From Cryptomeria japonica (taxonomy: Eukaryota; Streptophyta; Pinopsida; Cupressales; Cupressaceae): a stretch of DNA of 64,000 bases. The notes beneath the pieces were generated by a model, which was not told the DNA's origin, searched no databases, and saw only the letters and a list, made by a program, of their open reading frames with translations. The DNA lies in the NCBI RefSeq assembly GCF_030272615.1, contig NC_081410.1:192095619-192159618 (forward strand). Direction: 5' to 3'. The position numbers and the translations under genes are program-made. Numbering within the stretch: position 1 is the stretch's first letter; the number at the start of each line of letters is the position of its first letter. Below are positions 47,433-59,819 of the stretch, in pieces.

Positions 47433-48145
47433 AAAGAATTAACATATAATAAAAAATAGAATATTTAATCAAAGAAGATAATACTAAATGACATTCTTCT
47501 CAAAAGAAAATAGTAATAGAAGAAAGATTTTCATTAAAAATATAATTATTCTCTCATAATTAAAATTTTAATAAGACGAATAATTATGGATTAAATTAAT
47601 TATAATAGTTTTTAATTATTATAAAAAGATAGATAAATGAAATAATTTTAAACTTAACGAAAAAAGAAAAAGAAAAGAAGAAGAAAAATTAGAGTTAAAT
47701 AAAACTAGTTCTTTCTTTTTGAATATTTTTTCTTTTATTTTTTAAGAAACTTACAAAAGATAGAATATTATAATAAAATAAATAATATTAAGAGATATCC
47801 TGACTAAAAGTAGATAATAATAAAATATAATTTTTTAATGTGTATTCTTTTCTAATAAATAATATTAAAATGCATATTTTCATGTTGAACACATTCCTAT
47901 ATTAAGTGAACCACCTACTTATTAGTACTTGTCATAGGCAATACTATTGCATTCACTGAAGCGCTTTAATCAATTAGTTTGCACCAATCAAAAGTGATAA
48001 TTATTTTTTCTTTAAAAAAAAACTTGGTTTTTGTAAAGTTGATATTTATATTTTTGAATTTAAGATATTATAAAAATTATTTATTTATGCTATGATTGGT
48101 TTAATAAAATAAAAACAAATCATTTACTATCAAATAACAAAATAA
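47433..48145. repeat. AT-rich segmental duplication, copy 2 (right part)
   Basis: 47433-47640 matches about 37190-37400 in direct orientation. 47900-47925 and 47965-48110 match copy 1 in inverted orientation. No gene is seen. LINE-3 begins near the end of this block. Confidence 0.65.
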
Positions 48146-48149
48146 TGAA

Positions 48150-48559
48150 GATATCATAATAATGGAGAAGAAAAGAAAGAAAGAAATATTGAAAAGGAAG
48201 GTAAGATCCCAGCTCAAGATAAGGAAAATATAAACTGGAAATTCCAGCTAAAGACCCCCAAGAAGAAAAGAAATGATGGGTTTGGAAACCTTAAAGAAAA
48301 CCTCCAAATGTTGGGATTATCATCCACCCTACCGATAATTAAGCCCAAGTTTTGGCTATCTATGGATGAGAATGACGATGAAGAATGGACAAATGTGACA
48401 GCAAAGAATAAAAAGAAGAAGAAAGCTGACCTACGAGGGGTTGGCAAGGTTGGAATACCCTCCCAAAAGGACTCCAGACAGAAGGATGCAGCCTATGAGA
48501 TAACAGAGGGAAAAAAGAGTACCCTAGAAAATCTCTCAGAGAATAAGAAGAAAATATAA
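48150..48559 (+). pseudogene. LINE-3 ORF1, C-terminal remnant
   Basis: An open frame of about 135 codons, Lys/Glu-rich, with WKFQLKTPKKKRNDGFGN, then MDENDDEEWTNVTAKNKKKK and a polar end, stopping at 48557-48559. The composition fits the charged C-terminal third of plant L1 ORF1; the DUF4283 domain is gone. The ORF2 ATG follows 63 bases later. Confidence 0.55.
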
Positions 48560-48622
48560 CTCCTTGTGTCTTAGGGAGGTTCTCTAATCAGGTGAGTAGA
48601 GATGTATTAAGTTTTAGTGATA

Positions 48623-51600
48623 ATGAAGATAATTTCTTGGAATTTAAGGGGTTTGAATAGCCCTATTAAGAAGCATATGCTTAGATGTATGTTATTATAA
48701 CAAAAAGTAGATATCCTTTCTATACAAGAAACTAAAATGAAGAAGGATTCCCTTAAAAAATTCATTGGTTCTTTTTGGGCCACGTCTTCTTTTCTCAGTA
48801 GTGACTTTGATGGTGCCTTTGGAGGTATTGCCACCCTCTAGAATCCCTCTTTCTTTGAGGGCACACTGATCCATTGAGCTAAAAATTGTCTGATTATCAA
48901 GATAAAGGATCTTAGATCTCACCTTCAATGGTTTCTTATAAATGTTTGTGCCCCGAATGCTAAATCCTCAAGAGCTATGCTTTGGAACTCTCTAAATAGT
49001 TTTATTGAAAATCAAATAAACAATTTATGGATGGTTGCTAGATATTTTAATTCACCTGTCTACCCCTCTGAGAAATCTAGTGGCATTGAGGATTATTCAG
49101 AAAGTATGATAGAGCTTGCTGATTTTTTCTCTTCAACGGGGCTGATGGACATAAACCTCTCAGGTGCTAAATTTACCTGGACTAATAGAAGACAAGGAAA
49201 AAAAATGATTCAGATAAGGCTTGATAGAATTCTAGTTACAAGTAACTAGGAAAACTATGACTCTCTTTCCTTGTGCTCCCTCCTTAGATTTAGTTCTGAC
49301 CACAATGCTATTCTTCTTTCTGTGGATGGACCAAGGGAAATAAAATTCTACCCCTTTAGATATGAAAATATATGGTCTCACCACCTTGATTTTAAAATAT
49401 TAGTGAAAAAATGGTGGAAATCCTAGGTCATTAGAACTCCCATGTTTCAAATAGCCCAAAAACTTAAAATCCTTAAAGATAATGTGAAAGGATGGAATAG
49501 GTACACTATTGGCAATATTTTTGAACAAAAGAAGGGTATCATTTCTGGTTTAGATAAGCTTCAAAAAAAGATTGAAGAGAACTCGGCCATAGAGGAATAA
49601 ATTAAGGAAGAGACTGATTTGAGAAATCAATGGATCAAGCTTAAAAGGAAAGATGAGGATTTTTGGAAAGAAAAATATAGAATACAATGGATTAATGAAG
49701 GAGATAAAAACACAAAATTCTTTCATCAATCCACTATGAATCATAGAAGAAGGAACAAGATATATGAAAGCTTCTTAATGAGGATGGTTTGTGGGTAGAG
49801 GAGGAAAATGGCATGGCAACCTTATTCACTAACTTCCTAAGCCTTAAAGACTCAAATGCCCAAGGCAACTTTCAAGACCTCAATGGCTTACTAGATGTTA
49901 TCCCAAAAGTGATATCTGATGAACATTTTCTGAAGTTAAATGAAAAAGTATCCCCTTAAGAATTTAAGGATCCTATGTTCTCCTTTGCCCCATTCAAGGC
50001 TCCAGGGTTGGATGGCTTCCCCCCTTCTTTCTTCCAGGAAAATTGGGATATTGTGGGTGATGATACCTACAAGACGGTGAAGGACTTCTTTAGATCAGGT
50101 GAAATTCTCAAACAACTCAATGCCACCTTCATTGCTCTTATTCCTAAAAATGAGAATGTTGTCTCCACAAAAGATTTTAGGCCAATCAGTCTTTGTAATA
50201 CTGTTTATAAAGTCCTCTAAAAAATGACATTTAATAGAATCAAACCCCTGTTGCATAAGATGATATATGGAAACCAAAAGGGGCTGGTAAAAGGGAGACA
50301 CATTCTTGATGTTGTTATGGTTACTCATGAGCTCATTCATTCTATGGAAAATGGTAAAAAACCATCCATGGCTCTTAAATTAGATATCTCTAAAGCTTAT
50401 GATAGGATTTCTTGGGACTTCCTCTTTAAAGTTCTAAAAAAATTTGGGTTTAAAAGGAAATTCTTAAACTTGATTGAGCAATGTGTGTCCACTCCTAAAT
50501 TTTTCATCCTCATCAATGCCTCCCCTAAAGGCTAATTCTCTTGTGGTAAATTTCTATGCTAGGGAGGGCCCCTCTCTCAATATTTGTTCATCATTGTTGC
50601 AAAATTTTTAGGCATGAATATTGATAAACTCAAAATGAGAGGAAAGCTAAAAGGTTTGATTGTTGCTTCTACTCTTGAGCCAATCTCGCATTAGCACTTT
50701 GTTGATGACACTATCATTTTTGGATAAGCTTGTCTTTGAAGCTAAACTCTGGAAAAGTACCTTAGAAAATTATGCTAAGATCTCCAGGCAACACATAAAT
50801 TATGAAAAAAGTAATATTTTCTTCATGAATCCTAATTCAAACCTTCAAGAGAAGATTACTTCCATTTTAAAGTGTCTAACTTATATTCTCCCCAACTCTT
50901 ATCTAGGGCTACCTCTCATCTCCAAATCCCCCTCCCAAACCTTTTAGAATGGGATAACTGAGAGATTTAAAAAAAAACTAGTTGGTTGGAAAGGGAAGCT
51001 CCTCATCATGGCAGGAAAAATCCTTTTAGTGAAGTCCTGCCTCAAGAATATCCCTATATATTATCTCTCCCTCTTTAAAATGCCTGGAAATGTGGCTGAA
51101 AAGATTGAAAGAATCCAAAAAATATTCCTATGGTCTGGTATAGAGGAACAAAGAAAACTATACCTAGTTTCTCAGGATAAGGTTTTTAGACCTCTAAAAG
51201 GGGGGGTCTTGGTTTGAGGAAAATCAAAAACTTTAATAAAGCCTTTCTACCTGAAATGGGATGGAAAATTTCAGAAGGAAAAAAAGGATTGGACTAAAAT
51301 AGTGATAGCCAAATACCTCAACAACAAGAGAAGCAATAAATTATTTAATCAAACTGATCTTCCTTCTAGATCCCCTATCTAGAATAATATAGCAAAAACA
51401 AAGAATTTTATCAAAAATCATGGCAAAATGATCATTGGGAATGGTCTAAAAAACAAGTTTTGGAAGGAAGTCTAGACTCAAAACTATGCACTTGCTGATC
51501 AGCCCCAACTAAGAATTGTCAAGAACCACTTGAGTAGGAAATGGGGGGGGAAAAGGTTTAGAATTATGTGGATTGGAAAGGGAACCATGCGGCTTGGAAA

Positions 51601-52382
51601 AAAATTGAAGATTTGATTCATAAGTCTGATGACATCTCGGTCCTTCTTCGAAATCAAATTTTAACAGGAACTAAAGAGCTTCTTGCTCTTCTTCCCAATT
51701 GATCATTTTTCCTACCTCACTCTGAGGATGAATGGATATGGAAACTTAGCTCTACCAGCACCTTCTCTGTGAAATCGACATATCAAAGTTTTAAGGAGGA
51801 ATTTTTTGAAGACTTCAATTGGAAAGAGATACGGATAAAAGGATTAACCCCAAAAATAAACTGTTTTTGGTGGGAAACAACTCGTGGAAGGATTCTTACA
51901 ACTGACTATCTCAACAAAAGAGGCTTCTCCTTTGTTAATAGATGTGTGCTCTACTACTAGGAAATGGAAAATATAGATCACCTATTCCTTCACCTCAATT
52001 ATGCTAAAGATATATGGGATGCTATTTGAAGGATTTAAAATTCTATTGGATCCACCCGCAAACAATGAGAGACTTCATGAAAATTTGGACCAAATCTCCC
52101 TATTGTCATCCTGTGTGAAAAACCTTTGGCTCCAAATTCCTCCAATTATGGCTTGGAATTTATGGAAGGAGAGGAACAATAGAGTTTTTAGGGATGATGA
52201 AAGAAACAACAAAATCCTCTTCCACATTATCAAACAACATATCAAATAAAATCTCAATGTGAGCCCTTGTAGAACTTCTAAAGTCTTCCCCACTGTGTTG
52301 GACCTTTGGCTAAAGCAAATTTGGGGCATTAACCAAGGTTTTTTGAGGCTAAATTTGAAAACTATGGAGCTAAGGAAGAATT
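48623..52382 (+). pseudogene. LINE-3 ORF2: endonuclease, reverse transcriptase and zf-RVT region
   Basis: Opens at ATG 48623 (MKIISWNLRGLNSPIKKH). Endonuclease motifs: SIQETKM, FTWTNRRQGKK and SSDHNAILLS. Frameshifts near 49770, around 50540-50700 and later, plus many stops, break it. Reverse transcriptase: FAPFKAPGLDGFPPSFFQ, KDFRPISLCNTVYKVL, LKLDISKAYDRISWDF, a degraded RQGDPLS (now GGPLSQ) and HFVDDTIIFG, with both Asp residues kept. The zf-RVT region shows KINCFWWETTRGRILTTDYL and DHLFLHL but has lost Cys residues. More decayed than LINE-1 and, by frameshifts, than LINE-2. Confidence 0.85.
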
Positions 52383-53892
52383 TGATGCAGAGGCCTAACC
52401 AAACTCCTAATGAAAATCCCAAATGAGGTTAGGCTAGTGACCCTTCAACTACTTTCAAGGTTCCTTATAGGAAGGACTCTACACCTTGGATGAAACTACT
52501 CACACACTCACTAGTCATGGGTCTACGCAAGATGAGTAAAAGGCTTCAACTTTTCAAAAGTACCTTACCAATGATGCCTACTCCTTGGAATTTTGTATTT
52601 GGTCCACACATAACATCTAAGACCCCTTTCAAGCACTAGTTTTGATCTTGGGCATCAAATCCTTATACCTCCTTTGTCAACCTACCCTCTAGGCCTGTAG
52701 CCCTATTTGACGATAGAATGGATTTTAACTGAAAAATGGTCCACACACCCATACAAAAAAATTAGCATTTCAGACACCCTTTTGTAAGTTATACTAATCT
52801 CCAAAATGGTTTTATCAGATCTATAAATATAAGGTTTGCTCCCTTCAGAGGCTAAGAGACCTAATTGGGGCAATTGGCCCTATTTTCCAAAGCAACTACT
52901 CTTACCGGTAGACCAAATGAAAAATAAACTTAATAGGAATTTGGGGGGTAGTGATAAACCTCTAATTCCAAGGTTGTACACCTGGAATCCATCGCTAAGA
53001 CAAATTATAATGATTGTCCTAAAACTTGTCCTAGGTAGTCGCATAGAGATGCCTACCTAAATCTGTTTTTTTCTCCACACAACAAGGTCTACCATGCAAA
53101 AAAAACAAAAAAACTAAAATACAAAGGCTTATCCTACATCCCTCTAGAGGAAGAGTCTTCTAATGGACTGGAGTGCAAGATAAAGCCATTTTGGTTCAAA
53201 CCCCTCTCCAAACACTCACTTTCCGGGTCACAGTTAGTAAAATTGAGGGTTCTCTCTACTCCAAAATGATTAAGACCTCAGAACACCACCGAAAGAAAAA
53301 TAATTCATCTCCCTATATACTCCATGGATTGTGGGGTTCAAACCAATCCGTATAGTCATGTACAACACTTGCAACCTCAGAATTTCTGGGAAAACTGAAG
53401 TATTTTGAATATTATTGCTTCATAAACTCTAACTGCAACAACAAAAACATTGGGAATCAAGCCCACATGGCCTATAAAACTCTCCAATAGTTTCCCACCG
53501 AAATTGGAGTATGTTGGAGTGGTTGAAAGGCTTCCCCCAACCAAATTACAAAAAGTTGCACTTTTGCACTCAAAAGTTGCAATTTTCAAAAGTTGTATTT
53601 TTGCAATTTTGCTCACAAAGTTATCATACTTCCTAAGGTTTGGATCCACACACATGGACCAACCAAACACACAATTTTTTTTCTAAAACCTATCAAACAC
53701 AAATCTAAACCATCTACTACCCCTCTTTACCACATTGTCCCAATTGGCTTCTCAAATTGCCTATTTGGTGACATGGGCTTACATGGTGGGGATTATTTGT
53801 ATACATGAAACACAAGACACTCTAACACATCCTAATGGTCCTAATCTTCATCCTCAAGGTCATGAATATCTTTTTGGTTAGGTTCTCTTGCA
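52383..53892 (-). mobile_element. 3' LTR of the gypsy element
   Basis: Starts TGATGCAGAGGCCTAACC and ends GGTTCTCTTGCA; aligns over its length with 58317-59815. It is the downstream LTR because integrase lies to its right on the minus strand. The preceding minus-strand sequence GGAGAGTATGG could be the polypurine tract, although it is interrupted. Confidence 0.85.
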
Positions 53893-54281
53893 CCATACTC
53901 TCCGAGAGAAGAGATCTCAAGCCCACTTGAGATCAGAGTTTGTAAATTTGCACCATGATTGGATATTTGTTCACTTGTCATCCAAACCGCCAGAGAATCT
54001 GATTTATCCTACCAAGACACCAATTACTCAATGTACTCCTTGTTCCTTGTCTTCTTTGTGCCTCTAGTGTCAATAACTTTGCTCAACTTAGGTAATTCTT
54101 TCCTTGGAATGTCATTGTCTGCTGCAACTTGTATTGGTTCCTCTTCTTCATTATCAGTACCTTTGAAAAGTGTAAGATCACACACATTAAAGATGGGTGA
54201 TAATCCAAGATTAGGAGGAAGTTGGATCTCATAGGCATTCTATCCACACTTCTTCAATATCTGACATGGTCCAATCTTCCT
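53893..54281 (-). pseudogene. Gypsy pol 3' end after integrase
   Basis: Continuation of the integrase frame with stops: RKIGPCQILKKCG and NAYEIQLPPNLGLSPIFNV, a GPF/Y-type module that follows integrase in many gypsy elements. After that the sequence is acidic and then degraded. I see no clear chromodomain. Confidence 0.55.
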
Positions 54282-55145
54282 CTACACGAGTTTGGTGTAT
54301 TTGCTTTTCGGTAGTGTCTTCTTCTTCAAATGTACCCATACCAAATCCCCAACATTAAAATGTACATCTCTCTTCTTCTTATCAGCATGAGCTTTATACT
54401 TTACTGCAGATTGTTGGATATGAGACTTGATTTGGTCATGCACCTCTTTAATGGCTGATGCAAAAGCATCACCATCTGGACTAATGGCTTCTTCTTTGGG
54501 TAGATCTCTTAACTCCAACAGTCCACTTGGGTGTATGCCATAAACAATCTGAAAAGGAGATTTACCAGTACTCCTATTTATGGTGTCATTGTATGATAAT
54601 TCTACCTGTGACAAAATTTTATCCCACTTCTCTCCATGTTGCCTTGTTAAACACCTTAATAGGTTCCCCAATGACCTATTGACAACTTCAGTTTGCCCAT
54701 CCATTTGAGGATGGTAGGCTGATGAGAAAGCTAGGTTAGTTCCCAACTTCTTCCAAGGAGTCCTCCAAAAGTGACCTGTGAACTTCACATCTCTGTCTGA
54801 AACAATGTTCAGGGGCAATCCATGTATCTAGACTATGTCTTTGAAGAATAGGTCTGCAACATATGATCCATCACAAGAAGTCTTACATGGCAAGAAATAA
54901 GCCATTTTACTAAACCTGTCCACTACTACAAAGACACTGTCAAATCCTCTCCTTGTTCTAGGAAAGCCCAACACAAAGTCCATACTTATGTTCTCCCATG
55001 GCCTAGAAGTAATGGGTAAAGGATGATATAAACCTACATTTGTAGACTTCCCCTTGGCTTTCTAACATATGACACATGTTTCCACAAACTTTCTCACATA
55101 TGCCTGCAATTTAGGCCAAAAATAATGTCTCTTCACAAGGTCTAG
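54282..55145 (-). pseudogene. Gypsy integrase
   Basis: Integrase joins element DNA to the host chromosome. From about 55145 leftward one frame shows RHYFWPKLQAYVRKFVETC and VIC (Cys pair of the zinc-binding end), [13 protein letters not shown] (first Asp), [22 protein letters not shown] (second Asp) and HPQMDGQTEVVNRSLGNLLR (Glu). Then come IHPSGLLELRDLP and GDLVWVHLKKKTLPKSKY. The catalytic D-D-E residues are kept. At least two TAG codons (after the VIC Cys and before IHGLPLN) interrupt it; 54818-54282 is open. Confidence 0.85.
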
Positions 55146-55868
55146 GGTCTTGTCAAGACTGAAATAACTTGCCATAGATCACAATGCTTCTCCCTACTAA
55201 TATTCAACCTCATGGAACATTTAGAGATACACAACTCCACTCCCTTGAACTACAATCCATCTTGTATCAGAAACTCATAAAACTCAATATGATATCAGTC
55301 ACTCAAAGTTTCACATACCTTGTATATTTCTCCAAAATCTTCATCAACAACATACATACTCTTCAAGGAATCAATACCAACACTCTCCATCTTGATTTGG
55401 TTTACAGTCAAGACTCTTCTTCTCAAAGCATCATCAACTTTTTTCTTGACTCCCTTCTTGTGTTTGAGGGTAAATGTAAAGGCTTTTAGGGTCTCTACTC
55501 ACTTCATATGCCAGTGATTAAGCTTCTCTTGACTATTTATGAAGCTAAGTGCTTGATTATCAGTAAACACTATGAACTCCTTAGGCAATAAATAGTACCT
55601 CCATTTCTTCAAGGACTATACTAGAGCATACATCTCCAAGTCATAAGATGAGTATTGCTCCAATTTCCACGTGACTTGTGTCACATTCCACCTAAAATAT
55701 CTTGTTGAATTCTGGTAAGGCAAGGACTAGTTGTTCTACAACCTTCTTCTTCAATGTCTCAAATGAATCATCTACCTCTTTGGTCCAACTGAACCTACAC
55801 TTTTGTCCCCCCTTTATGGTATCAAGCATGGGTGCACAAACATGACTAAATACTGTTATGAATTTCCT
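55146..55868 (-). pseudogene. Gypsy RNase H region (degraded)
   Basis: After the reverse transcriptase stop, traces such as FSWTKEVDDSFETLKKK and ALPEFNKIF.VECDTSHVEIG can be read in frame, the start of the tether/RNase H region with its first Asp. Beyond about 55650 frameshifts and stops prevent a continuous reading. Confidence 0.6.
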
Positions 55869-56543
55869 CTAAAAAGTTGCTAAACCATGGAAGCTCTGGA
55901 CATCATTCATAGTTCTAGGTGTAGACCAACACAATATAACACTCACCTTCTCTCGATCCATTTTCAACTCACCTTGTGAGATTAAAAAACCCAAGTAGAT
56001 GATCTCTTCCTGCATGAACAAACACTTCTCCAAATTGATCATTAGTTTCTCTTCATGTAACCTCTTGAGAACCATATCTATGTGGTTGAGGTCCTCTTCC
56101 CTTGTGTGACTGAAGATCAAGATATCATCTAAGTATACTATGACAAATTTTCCTATGAATTCCGCCAAGACTTCATTCATTAACCTCATAAAGGTACTAG
56201 GTGCATTGGATAACCCAAATGGCATGACTTTCCATTCATATAACCCCTCATTAGTTTTAAAATTTGTTTTCCATTCATCCCCTAGCCTTATTCTAATCTG
56301 ATGGTATCCACTTTTTAGATCCATTTTTGTAAAATATTTAGCACTCCTTAAGAAATCAAGAAAATCCTCTATTCTAGGGATTGGGAACCTATACCTTATG
56401 GTTATCTTATTGATGGCTCTTGAGTCTCTACAAAGCCTCCAAGTGCCTTCTTTCTTGGGTGCAAGGACTGTCAATACTACACATGGGCTTAGAATTTTGC
56501 CAATCAGTCCCGATTCAAGCAACTCTTCAATTTGCCTTGCCAT
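55869..56543 (-). pseudogene. Gypsy reverse transcriptase
   Basis: An open stretch of 224 codons encodes most of a gypsy reverse transcriptase: [89 protein letters not shown], the catalytic [13 protein letters not shown], and [14 protein letters not shown]. It copies element RNA to DNA in the virus-like particle. The catalytic YLDD is intact. It is bounded by stops on both sides (TAG near 56545 and 55866). Confidence 0.9.
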
Positions 56544-56721
56544 TTCTGCATTCTAGTCTAGGGTGAGCTTGTAGGCTGCTTTGTTTGGCAATGTATATCC
56601 AAGTATCAGATCTATGCAATGATTGATGTCCCTTACCGATGTTAGGGACCTTGGCATTCCATCTGAGATGATGCCTTAATATGGTGTTTCTCAACCCATC
56701 ATGATGATCTTTCAAGTTATA

Positions 56722-57142
56722 CTACCATGGTCTCCCAAATAAGAGATGGCATGCATCCATTTTGGCTATGTCAAATAGCAATCTATCCTTGTAAAACTGA
56801 ATTTGAAACTCCACCCAAGCTTGCTCTTCCACCACTACTTGCTGACCTTGGGTGAGCCATGAAACCTTATAGGGATATGGGTGAGGTAGCTTCCTAGGTT
56901 TAAGCTTTTCTACCATTTCAAGTGATATAAATTTTTTTAGTGGATCTGGAGTCTATCAGAACCTTGCATACCTTTCCTCCTGCTTTGCAAGTGGTTTTGA
57001 AAAGATGTTTCCTTTGTGTAGGCTCCTTGTCAGGTACTTTCATTGTGGTTCCTTCTCTCCTCATCATTAGGGCCTCTCCTCTTTTAGGATATGCATAACT
57101 ATCAGGAGCATTCACACTTTGATAAGTGCTTGCACTTGCCAC
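56722..57142 (-). pseudogene. Gypsy protease region
   Basis: Frames 57142-56918 and 56916-56722 join at an A7 run near 56931-56937, a one-base frameshift. The aspartic protease active site normally D-S/T-G is here D-S-R in KVLIDSRST (Gly to Arg, one G-to-A change), which should inactivate it. Downstream LTQGQQVVVEEQAWVEFQIQ and DACHLLFGRPW match the flap and C-terminal part of retropepsins. The enzyme would cut the Gag-Pol polyprotein. Confidence 0.75.
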
Positions 57143-58266
57143 ACTTTAACAATTAGATTCTTGCACCAAATTTCTTCTCATTTCTCCCATGGAGATAGAA
57201 GCCTTCTCCGAACACCTATTGGCCATATGCCCTTCTTGATTACAGTTGTAGCACCTAGGAGGTCCTCTGCCTTGGGATAGCCCCCTAGAGGGTGGTCTTC
57301 TACCCCTAAAGCTCACTCTTGGATTGTAGCCCCCTCCTCAGTTGTAACTACTCTCTCCTCTATTGCCTTCTTGGTTAAAGTCTCCCTAGTATCCAAAACC
57401 ATTTCCTCTACCTTTGAAAGGGCCTCTTCCTCCTCTCTGCTATCTCCTTTTACCTCTACCATTTTGTTCCTACCTTCTCTTCAACTTCTCCTCCACCTTG
57501 AGTGCCAATTGAAAACACTTTTGGACTATTTTCTAGGTGTGGAGATTCAAGTCTTCTTGGATTGTAAATCTCAACCCATTGAGATACCTTGCCACCTTCT
57601 CATCTTCACTCTCTTTCACCTTAGTCCTCACACATAACTTCATGAACTCCTCGGTATAGGAACTCACGTCCATCTCCTTTTGTTTCAAATGCTGCCTCCT
57701 CCTATGCAATTGGATATTGTATTCCATTGGGACATATGCTTCTTTCACCAAAGTAATCATCTTCTTCCATGTAGCTACTCTTCTCTTTCCCTCTTTCACC
57801 CCCTCATATTGGATGAAAGTCCACTAAGTTAGTGTAGCCTCTTTCATTTTAGATTGGGCCATCTTCACCCTTTGCTGGTCTGGTATGTCTTCACTCTCAA
57901 AGAAATTGTCCAAGGAGTCTATCCACTCTATCATGGTGTTAGGATCCATCTTGCCTACAAATACTGGTAGATCCATCTTCACACCATTGTTCTTCTCTCC
58001 ATTGACTTGAGGACACTCATCAGGGGTCTCTAGTCTGTAGGTACCTCTAGCTCTTCCTGCATAGGGATCTCTTCTTCATTCCCTTCTTCTCCAGAGTCTC
58101 TCTCTCCCCTCTCCACTCTGTCCTTCAACCAGTCCATCTCATTTATCAAGGCTTGATCCTTAGCCTTGACTTATCTACTCTCTGTCATCTACTTCTTCAC
58201 CAGGACATTCAACTTTGCATTGGTTATTCTGGAAGGTGCCTCATGGGATCCTTCTTCTTCCGACAT
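57143..58266 (-). pseudogene. Gypsy gag with zinc knuckle
   Basis: An ATG at 58266 (MSEEEGSHEAPS) opens the gag frame; stops and small shifts follow. The retrotransposon gag core lies at 57960-57533: MDPNTMIEWIDSLDNFFE, FIQYEGVKEGKRRVATWKKM, YVPMEYNIQLHRRRQHLKQK and VSSYTEEFMKLC. A Gly/Arg-rich basic stretch follows and a CX2CX4HX4C knuckle CYNCNQEGHMANRC at 57212-57253. Gag builds the particle and packages RNA. It ends in the protease region. Confidence 0.8.
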
Positions 58267-58303
58267 CTTGTCTTCTCCTTCTCTTCCATAGGACACTCCT
58301 TTT

Positions 58304-58314
58304 CTCTAATACCA
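58304..58314 (-). other. Primer-binding site of the gypsy element
   Basis: Minus strand TGGTATTAGAG, one mismatch from the initiator methionine tRNA site TGGTATCAGAG, two bases inside the 5' LTR. It confirms that 58317-59815 is the 5' LTR. Confidence 0.75.
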
Positions 58315-58316
58315 CT

Positions 58317-59815
58317 TGATGCAGAGGCCTACCCAAACTCCTAATGACAATCCCAAATGAGGTTAGGCTAGTGGCCCTTCAACTACTCACAAGGGTCCTA
58401 CAAGGAAGGACTCTACACCTTGGATGAAACTACTCATACACTCACTAGTCATGGGTCTACTCAAGATGAGTAAAAGGCTTCAACTCTTTAAAATTACATT
58501 ACTAGTTATCCCTACTCCTTGGGATTTTGTATTTGGTGCACACATAACATCTAAGACCCCTTTCAAGCATTGGTTTTGATTCTTGGGCATCAAATCCTTA
58601 TACCTCCTTTGTAAACCTACCCTTTAGGCTTGTAGCCTTATTGGACGATAGAATGGATCTTAACTGAAAAATGGTCCACACACACATACAAATGACTTAG
58701 AATTTAAGACACCCTTTTGGAAGTTATACTAATCTCCAAAATGGTTTGATCAGATTTGCAAATATAAGGTCTGCTCCCTTTAGAGGCTAAGAGACCTAAT
58801 TGGAGAAATTAGCCCTATTTTCCAAAGCAACTACTCTTACTGGTAGACCAAATGAAAAATAAACTTAATAGGCATGTGGGGGGTAGTGAGAAACTTCTAA
58901 TTCCAGGGTTACATGCTTGGAATCCATCGCTAAGACAAATTATGATGACTGTCCTAAAACTTGTCCTAGGTAGTCACATAGAGATGCCTACCTAAATATG
59001 TTCTTTTCTCCACACAACAAGCTCTCCCTTGCAAAAAAAAACAAAAAAACAAAAATAAAAAGGCTTATTCTACATCCCTCCAAAGGAAGAGTCTTCTAAT
59101 AGACTGGAGTGCAAGTTAAAGCCATTTTGGTTCAAAACCCTCTCCAAACCCTCACTTTCTGGGTCACAATCAATAAAATTGAGGGTTCTCTCTACCCTGG
59201 AATGATTAAGACCTAAAACCACCACTGAAAGAAAAATAATTCATCTCCCTATCTACTCCATGGATTGTGGGGTTCAAACCAATCCGTACAGTCACGTACA
59301 ACACCTGCAACCTCAGAATTTTTGGGAAAACTGAAGTATTTTGAATATTATTGCTTCATAAACTCTAACTCCAACAACAACAAAAACCTTGGGAATCAAG
59401 CCCACATAGATTATACAACCCTTGAATTATTTCCCACTAGATTTTGAGTAGGTTTGATCCATTTAAAGGCTTCCCCCAACCAAATTACAAAACGTTGCAC
59501 TTTTGCACTCAAAAGTTGCATTTTTCCTATTTGGCTCACAAAGTTGTCATACTTCCTAAGGTTGGGATCCACACACATGGACCAACCAAACACACATAAA
59601 AAATTTCTAAAACCTATAAAAAAAAATCAAAACCATCTACTACCCCTCTTTACCACATTGTCCTGATTGGCTTCTCAAATTGCCTAATTGGTGAGATGGG
59701 CTTACATAGTGGGGATTATTTGCATATATGAAACACAAGACACTCTAAGACATCCTAATGGTCCTAGTCTTCATCCTTAGGGTCGTGAATAGATTGTTGG
59801 TGAGGTTCTTTTGCA
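58317..59815 (-). mobile_element. 5' LTR of the gypsy element
   Basis: Starts TGATGCAGAGGCCTACCC, ends GGTTCTTTTGCA; homologous to 52383-53892 over its whole length. The outer end may extend 4-5 bases (CCTT), which would give the AATT target duplication. Confidence 0.85.
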
Positions 59816-59819
59816 CCTT

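Larger units (their letters stand above)
48150..52382 (+). mobile_element. LINE-3: L1-type element, 5'-truncated, left part
   Basis: Contains the end of ORF1 and ORF2 up to just after the zf-RVT region, where a gypsy element is inserted. The remaining RNase H is at 59820-60400. The reading frame across the insertion can be followed (…LRKN before, FH.NP after), which confirms one original element. Confidence 0.85.
52383..59819 (-). mobile_element. Ty3/gypsy LTR retrotransposon inserted in LINE-3
   Basis: Two LTRs of about 1.5 kb in the same orientation flank gag and pol remnants in the order gag, protease, reverse transcriptase, RNase H, integrase (minus strand), the gypsy order. The ends are TGATGCAG...TTGCA on the plus strand. 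The flanking sequence gives a short duplication AATT (52379-52382 and 59820-59823), allowing for a few unassigned bases after the outer CA. LTRs differ at many positions, so the insertion is not recent. Confidence 0.85.
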
